From: Tamlana flava
GTDB lineage: Bacteria; Bacteroidota; Bacteroidia; Flavobacteriales; Flavobacteriaceae
DNA: 64,000 bases
Reading direction: 5' to 3'
NCBI RefSeq assembly: GCF_041287255.1
Contig: NZ_JBGGTX010000003.1
Span: 558,001-622,000 of the forward strand
The position numbers and the translations under genes were made by a program. Shown one piece after another: positions 60,110 to 64,000 of this stretch (its first letter is position 1; each line of letters opens with the position of its first letter). Below the pieces are notes generated by a model. It did no database searches and was not told the origin of the DNA. It saw only the letters and a list, made by a program, of their open reading frames with translations.

Positions 60110-61083
60110 TAAACAGTTCTATTCATCAAATTATTACCAAACGCTTTTAAAAGTTCCTTTTTGTCTTCGGAAATATTTAAGGATTCTAAAATTAAAAATG
60201 CCTTGTTAGTGTAATCTTCAATGGCACTTTTTGTCGCCTCTGCCGAACCTGACGACACAAAAAACTGTTTGGTCACTTCAATTTTGGTGGCAATGTCCTC
60301 TGGGTTTGAGGAAAACAATTGCCTTAGTTCTACCTTATCGGTTTCATTCAAAAACTCTAAAGCCTTTAAATACAAATAGGTTTTTTTGTTTTCAATGATA
60401 TCGCCACCAACTTGTTTTCCAAAAGACGTTGGGTCGCCAAAGGCATCTAAGTAATCGTCCTGCAATTGGAATGCGGCACCCAGATTTTTACCGAAATCGT
60501 AAATACTATTCTGGTCTTCTGTTGAAGCATTGGCTACAATGGCTCCCATTTTCATGGCTGCACCAACCAAAACGGCGGTTTTATATTCAATCATTTTTAA
60601 ATACTCTGGGATGGTAACATCGTCCCTAGTTTCAAAATCCACATCATATTGTTGGCCTTCACAGACCTCTAAAGCAGTTTTACTGAATAGTTTTACAAGC
60701 TCATAAAATGGTTTTGGCTCATAGTTTTCAAATAGCGTGTAGGCCATAATCAGCATGGCATCACCTGACAGAATCCCCGTATTAACATCCCATTTTTCAT
60801 GAACAGTTTCTTTTCCTCGACGCAGTGGAGCATCATCCATTATATCATCATGCACTAAGGAAAAATTATGAAATACCTCAATACTCAAAGCGGCATTCAT
60901 GGCGTTTTTATAATTACCATTAAAAATATCCGTCGTCATTAAAGTTAAAATGGGGCGCAATCTTTTACCGCCCAAACTTAAAATATAGTTAATGGGCTCA
61001 TAAAGATTTTTGGGCTCCTTTATTGTTGCACATTCTTCCAAATAAGCAACAAACTCGTTTTGGTATTTTTCAATTGAAAGCAT
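60109..61083 (-). CDS. Polyprenyl diphosphate synthase
   Basis: 324 residues from ATG 61083 (the open frame starts with TTG 61086). First Asp-rich motif D79-D80-x2-D83 (HDDIMDDAPLRRG) and second FQLQDDYLDAFGD. The substrate-binding GGKRLRP and the KTAVL segment are present. It makes C15-C20 or longer isoprenoid diphosphates; product length cannot be fixed from sequence. A menaquinone or carotenoid role is likely in this group. Confidence 0.9.
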   Translation of the reverse strand: MLSIEKYQNEFVAYLEECATIKEPKNLYEPINYILSLGGKRLRPILTLMTTDIFNGNYKNAMNAALSIEVFHNFSLVHDDIMDDAPLRRGKETVHEKWDVNTGILSGDAMLIMAYTLFENYEPKPFYELVKLFSKTALEVCEGQQYDVDFETRDDVTIPEYLKMIEYKTAVLVGAAMKMGAIVANASTEDQNSIYDFGKNLGAAFQLQDDYLDAFGDPTSFGKQVGGDIIENKKTYLYLKALEFLNETDKVELRQLFSSNPEDIATKIEVTKQFFVSSGSAEATKSAIEDYTNKAFLILESLNISEDKKELLKAFGNNLMNRTV

Positions 61084-61157
61084 CAAACAAAAATAAATGA
61101 AATAAAAATATTAAAAAGTTAGATTGTGAATTAAGTGTTAAATAATTGTAAAACTTT

Positions 61158-61185
61158 GGAAACTTTTTTTGTTTTTAAAGTTTCC
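61158..61185. promoter_or_regulatory. TetR-type operator
   Basis: GGAAACTTT (61158-61166) and AAAGTTTCC (61177-61185) are perfect 9-bp inverted arms around a 10-base T-rich spacer, 22 bases before the TetR gene start. Such a 28-bp dyad is the usual size for a TetR dimer site. Confidence 0.7.
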
Positions 61186-61207
61186 TGTTGTATTTTCGGA
61201 TCCGATT

Positions 61208-61813
61208 ATGAGAGAAAAGATTTTAACAAATTCGGCTGAACTGTTTTTAAACTATGGTTTTAAAAGTGTTACCATGGATGATATCGCCAACGCCATAGGC
61301 ATATCAAAAAAAACGATTTATCAACATTTTGACAACAAAACTAAACTTGTTGAAGCTACTACCTTACACATGTTTGAAGTTATCTCACATGGTATTGACT
61401 GTATTTGTGCACTTGACAAAAACCCTATTGAAGAGATTTATAAAATAAAGCAATTTGTGATGGTGCATCTAAAGGATGAAAAATCATCACCGCAATATCA
61501 GCTTCAAAAATACTATCCCAAGATTTTCGAATCCCTAAAATCAAAACAATTTAGCAAAATGAAGGGTTGCGTAACCAATAACTTAATAAGAGGTGTAGAA
61601 AAAGGATTGTATAGAGACAACATTAACATAGACTTTATTTCAAGATTATATTTTAACAGCACCCTTTGCTTAAAAGACCCTGAACTTTATCCGCTTAATG
61701 ACTTTTCAATGAACACCCTTATGGATAATTATTTAGAGTACCATTTACGCGGCATCTGTACCCCAAAAGGCATGGAAATTTTAGAAAAATACTTAAACAA
61801 TAATCAATCATAA
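61208..61813 (+). CDS. TetR/AcrR-family repressor
   Basis: 201 residues from ATG 61208 (the open frame starts with TTG 61169). The helix-turn-helix TMDDIANAIGISKKTIYQHF is at about 22-41; the C-terminal ligand domain is unlike any I can name. It heads a plus-strand operon with tolC and a membrane-fusion gene, 3 bases apart from tolC, and probably represses efflux through the dyad at 61158. Confidence 0.9.
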   Translation: MREKILTNSAELFLNYGFKSVTMDDIANAIGISKKTIYQHFDNKTKLVEATTLHMFEVISHGIDCICALDKNPIEEIYKIKQFVMVHLKDEKSSPQYQLQKYYPKIFESLKSKQFSKMKGCVTNNLIRGVEKGLYRDNINIDFISRLYFNSTLCLKDPELYPLNDFSMNTLMDNYLEYHLRGICTPKGMEILEKYLNNNQS

Positions 61814-61816
61814 AAC

Positions 61817-63157
61817 ATGAAGCAAAAACTAATTTTAATTTTTAGTTTGTCCGTGGTAATTCAAGGGTTTTCCCAAGAAAGCATACAAAGTTTTTCTTTA
61901 CAGGAAGCTATAGATTTTGCACTTACAAATAATAGAACAGCTAAAAATGCGGCCCGAGATATTGAAGCCGCAAAAAAACAAAAATGGGAGACCACTTCTA
62001 GCGGTTTGCCTCAAATTTCAGCCGATATTGCTTATCAAAACTGGTTAAAACAACAAGTTTCGTTGATTCCAGCAGAGTTTTTTGGGGGTAACCCCGGCGA
62101 ATTTCAGGATGTGATTTTTAGCCCAAAACAGAACGTAAATGCTACGGCAACAGTCACCCAAAAGATTTTTGATGGCTCCTATTTAGTTGGTTTACAATCA
62201 GCTAAAGTGTATTTACAAATTTCAAAAAACGCCAAAGAAAAAACAGATTTGGAAGTTAGAAAATCTGTGATTGAAGCCTATGGGAACGTTTTACTTGCTG
62301 AAGAAAGTGTGAACATTTTGCAACGTAATGTAGAAACTTTAGAGAAAAACGTTTTTGAAACTACTAAAATTTATGAAAACGGCCTTGAAGAGCAAGAAAG
62401 TGTTGATCAACTTCAAATTACGCTTTCTGGGGTAAGTAGTAATCTTAAAAATGTTTCCCGTTTAAAAGAGTTGGCGTACAAAATGCTTAACATAACGCTT
62501 GGGTTAGAGATTAACCATCCAACAACTTTAACGGACAATTTGGAAGCTCTAACCGCGCAAAACATTGTATTAGCTTTGCTTGAAGCCGATGAAACGGTTG
62601 AAAACACAATAGATTATAGAATTGCCGAAAATGATAAAAGAGCTAAAGAATTGCTATTAAAACTGGAAAAAAGCAAAGCACTGCCCACTTTGAATACATT
62701 TGTTAATGGAGGATATTCTGCTTTTGGCAATGATTTTGACTTCACTAGTAAAGACCAGAAATGGTTTGGTTCTTCGCTTTTGGGTGTCAACCTCAACGTC
62801 CCCATATTCAGTTCTTTAGGCAGAAGTGCTGCGACACAGCGTGCCAGAATAAATCTGGAAAAGGCCAAAGACGATTTAGTTGAAACCCAACAAAGAATTC
62901 AATTACAAATAGCCTCTGCAAAAAGCGATTACCAGTTTGCCATTGAGGATTATCAAAATAAAAAGCAAAATTTAAATCTGGCTGAACGTATTCAAACTAA
63001 AAACCAAACCAAATTTTTTGAAGGTATTGGTTCAAGTTTCGAGCTTCGCCAAGCACAAACCCAATTATATTCGGCGCAACAAGAATTCCTGCAAGCTATG
63101 CTTGACGTTATAAATAAAAAAGCAGCTTTAGAAACCGTACTCAACTCAATTAATTAA
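61817..63157 (+). CDS. TolC-family outer-membrane efflux protein
   Basis: 446 residues. A signal peptide (SVVIQGFSQ), then the two repeated outer-membrane efflux domains rich in coiled helices: FSLQEAIDFALTNNRTAKNAARDIEAA at the start and RIQTKNQTKFFEGIGSSFELRQAQTQ late. It forms the outer channel of an RND-type efflux pump. It sits between the TetR repressor and the periplasmic adaptor. Confidence 0.93.
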   Translation: MKQKLILIFSLSVVIQGFSQESIQSFSLQEAIDFALTNNRTAKNAARDIEAAKKQKWETTSSGLPQISADIAYQNWLKQQVSLIPAEFFGGNPGEFQDVIFSPKQNVNATATVTQKIFDGSYLVGLQSAKVYLQISKNAKEKTDLEVRKSVIEAYGNVLLAEESVNILQRNVETLEKNVFETTKIYENGLEEQESVDQLQITLSGVSSNLKNVSRLKELAYKMLNITLGLEINHPTTLTDNLEALTAQNIVLALLEADETVENTIDYRIAENDKRAKELLLKLEKSKALPTLNTFVNGGYSAFGNDFDFTSKDQKWFGSSLLGVNLNVPIFSSLGRSAATQRARINLEKAKDDLVETQQRIQLQIASAKSDYQFAIEDYQNKKQNLNLAERIQTKNQTKFFEGIGSSFELRQAQTQLYSAQQEFLQAMLDVINKKAALETVLNSIN

Positions 63158-63181
63158 TCACCAATCAATAAAACACGTAAA

Positions 63182-64000
63182 ATGAAATACATATATTCTT
63201 TAATACTAATTGGAATACTTTCGGTTTACAGTTGCTCAAACTCCGAAAAAGGAACAAAATCAATTGATGAACTTATAGAAAATGGCAGCTTGGAAGAGCT
63301 AAAGCAAAAGCGCATAGATATTGCGGCCTCTTACGATAGTGTGGCCAACATTTTATCTCAACTTGAGAAAGCCATTGTAAAAAAAGACACGACCATAAAA
63401 TACACATTGGTAACATCTTATAAAGTTAAAGACACTACGTTTACAAGCGACGTTTCTTTACAGGGCAGTGTTGAAACTTCTGAAAATATTTTAATTTATC
63501 CGGAATATCAAGGTGTTTTGTCCAGAGTTTATGTAAAAGAAGGGGAGCAAGTTAATAAAGGGCAACTTTTAGCAAAAATTGATGATGGTGGTTTATCCAG
63601 CCAATTAAGGCAGCTAAGAGTACAATACAATTTAGCCAAAACTACCTTTGAGCGCCAAGAGCGCTTATGGAACCAAAAAATTGGCAGTGAAATACAATAC
63701 CTTCAGGCCAAAACCAATATGGAATCCACACAAAATGCTGTATGGCAACTTAAATCTCAATTAGAAAAAACAACTGTTAAAGCTCCTTTTTCAGGTGTTA
63801 TTGACGACATAATAACCGAACAAGGACATGTTGTAACGCCTGGTATGCAGGCTATTATGCGTTTAGTGAACTTAGATAACATGTATGTTAAAGCCTCAGT
63901 GCCAGAAAACTATATAACCAGCATTAACAAAGGCTCATCTGTAAAGGTTACATTTTCCGCTTTGGGCAAAACAGTAGATGGAAAAGTTAAAACTGTTGGC
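63182..64000 (+). CDS. RND efflux periplasmic adaptor (membrane-fusion protein), partial
   Basis: The first 273 residues are visible; the gene runs off the window. Lipoprotein signal with C18 (SVYSCSN), a coiled-coil region (about 30-70), then the barrel-sandwich/lipoyl domain (GVLSRVYVKEGEQVNKGQLLAKID) and the hairpin (QLRVQYNLAKTTFERQERLW), then KAPFSGVIDDI. It bridges TolC to an RND pump presumably encoded next. The start (63182) follows tolC by 24 bases. Confidence 0.92.
   Translation, partial: MKYIYSLILIGILSVYSCSNSEKGTKSIDELIENGSLEELKQKRIDIAASYDSVANILSQLEKAIVKKDTTIKYTLVTSYKVKDTTFTSDVSLQGSVETSENILIYPEYQGVLSRVYVKEGEQVNKGQLLAKIDDGGLSSQLRQLRVQYNLAKTTFERQERLWNQKIGSEIQYLQAKTNMESTQNAVWQLKSQLEKTTVKAPFSGVIDDIITEQGHVVTPGMQAIMRLVNLDNMYVKASVPENYITSINKGSSVKVTFSALGKTVDGKVKTVG

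Noticed and set aside
1..64000. tRNA, rRNA, CRISPR arrays and insertion sequences
   Set aside because: No cloverleaf-like segments, spaced direct repeats, transposase ORFs or terminal inverted repeats were found by eye.

Overview
The window is a stretch of AT-rich chromosome from a member of the Bacteroidota, almost certainly a Flavobacteriaceae bacterium (probably aerobic, possibly marine). The evidence is the gene families (a secreted metalloprotease ending in a type IX secretion sorting domain, a two-domain ornithine-lipid synthase of the OlsF type, DUF6428, DUF4286, paired Amt/P-II genes), the A-rich leaders without strong Shine-Dalgarno sequences, and promoters of the Bacteroidota type (-33 TTG / -7 TAnnTTTG). 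I see no rRNA, tRNA, CRISPR array, insertion sequence or prophage. Coding density is high and nearly all genes are ordinary core metabolism.

Layout. 1-7.5 kb: start of a secreted protein, CBS protein, GIDE-domain membrane protein, zinc-ribbon and DinB proteins, a short SSB, the nadA-nadB pair for NAD synthesis, and a conserved 602-residue protein of unknown function. 7.7-11.8 kb: PEP carboxylase and a secreted amidohydrolase. 11.9-22.5 kb: a nitrogen-assimilation block, with porin-amt-glnB-amt on the minus strand divergent from gltB-gltD. 22.5-27.3 kb: fructose bisphosphatase, acetyltransferase, aspartate kinase, OlsF-like acyltransferase. 27.3-29.6 kb: a small arsenic-type operon (arsR, DUF6428, ArsN-like acetyltransferase, arsC). 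29.7-45.4 kb: mixed housekeeping (TauE-type permease, VOC and DUF1801 proteins, dehydrogenase, MgtE, RsmA, TPR lipid-envelope or secreted protein, SerRS, VKGC-like membrane protein, RibF, secreted protease). 45.4-50.8 kb: pth, sucB, sucA and a frameshifted outer-membrane protein. 51.0-58.3 kb: a clade II nitrous-oxide reductase cluster (cytochrome c, fasciclin lipoprotein, nosZ, membrane protein, nosL, a decayed gene, nosD, nosF, nosY). 58.4-59.8 kb: the nitrosative-stress pair ric and an NsrR-like Rrf2 regulator. 59.8-64 kb: a small conserved protein with polyprenyl synthase, then a TetR-TolC-membrane-fusion efflux operon cut by the window end.

The most interesting signal is regulatory. A 16-bp palindrome, AGGAYAA-NN-TTRTCCT, occurs upstream of the nos cluster (50983), directly before ric (59226) and over the -33 element of the Rrf2 gene itself (59737). 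This ties N2O reduction, di-iron NO-damage repair and the Fe-S regulator into one predicted autoregulated regulon. A separate Crp/Fnr-like palindrome sits beside the first site near the -41 position of the nos promoter. Other items are three decayed or frameshifted genes, a 40-residue secreted-peptide ORF with its own terminator, a pair of matching CCCC/GGGG motifs upstream of the ammonium-uptake operon, a Cys-rich conserved protein of unknown function, and a clear TetR operator.
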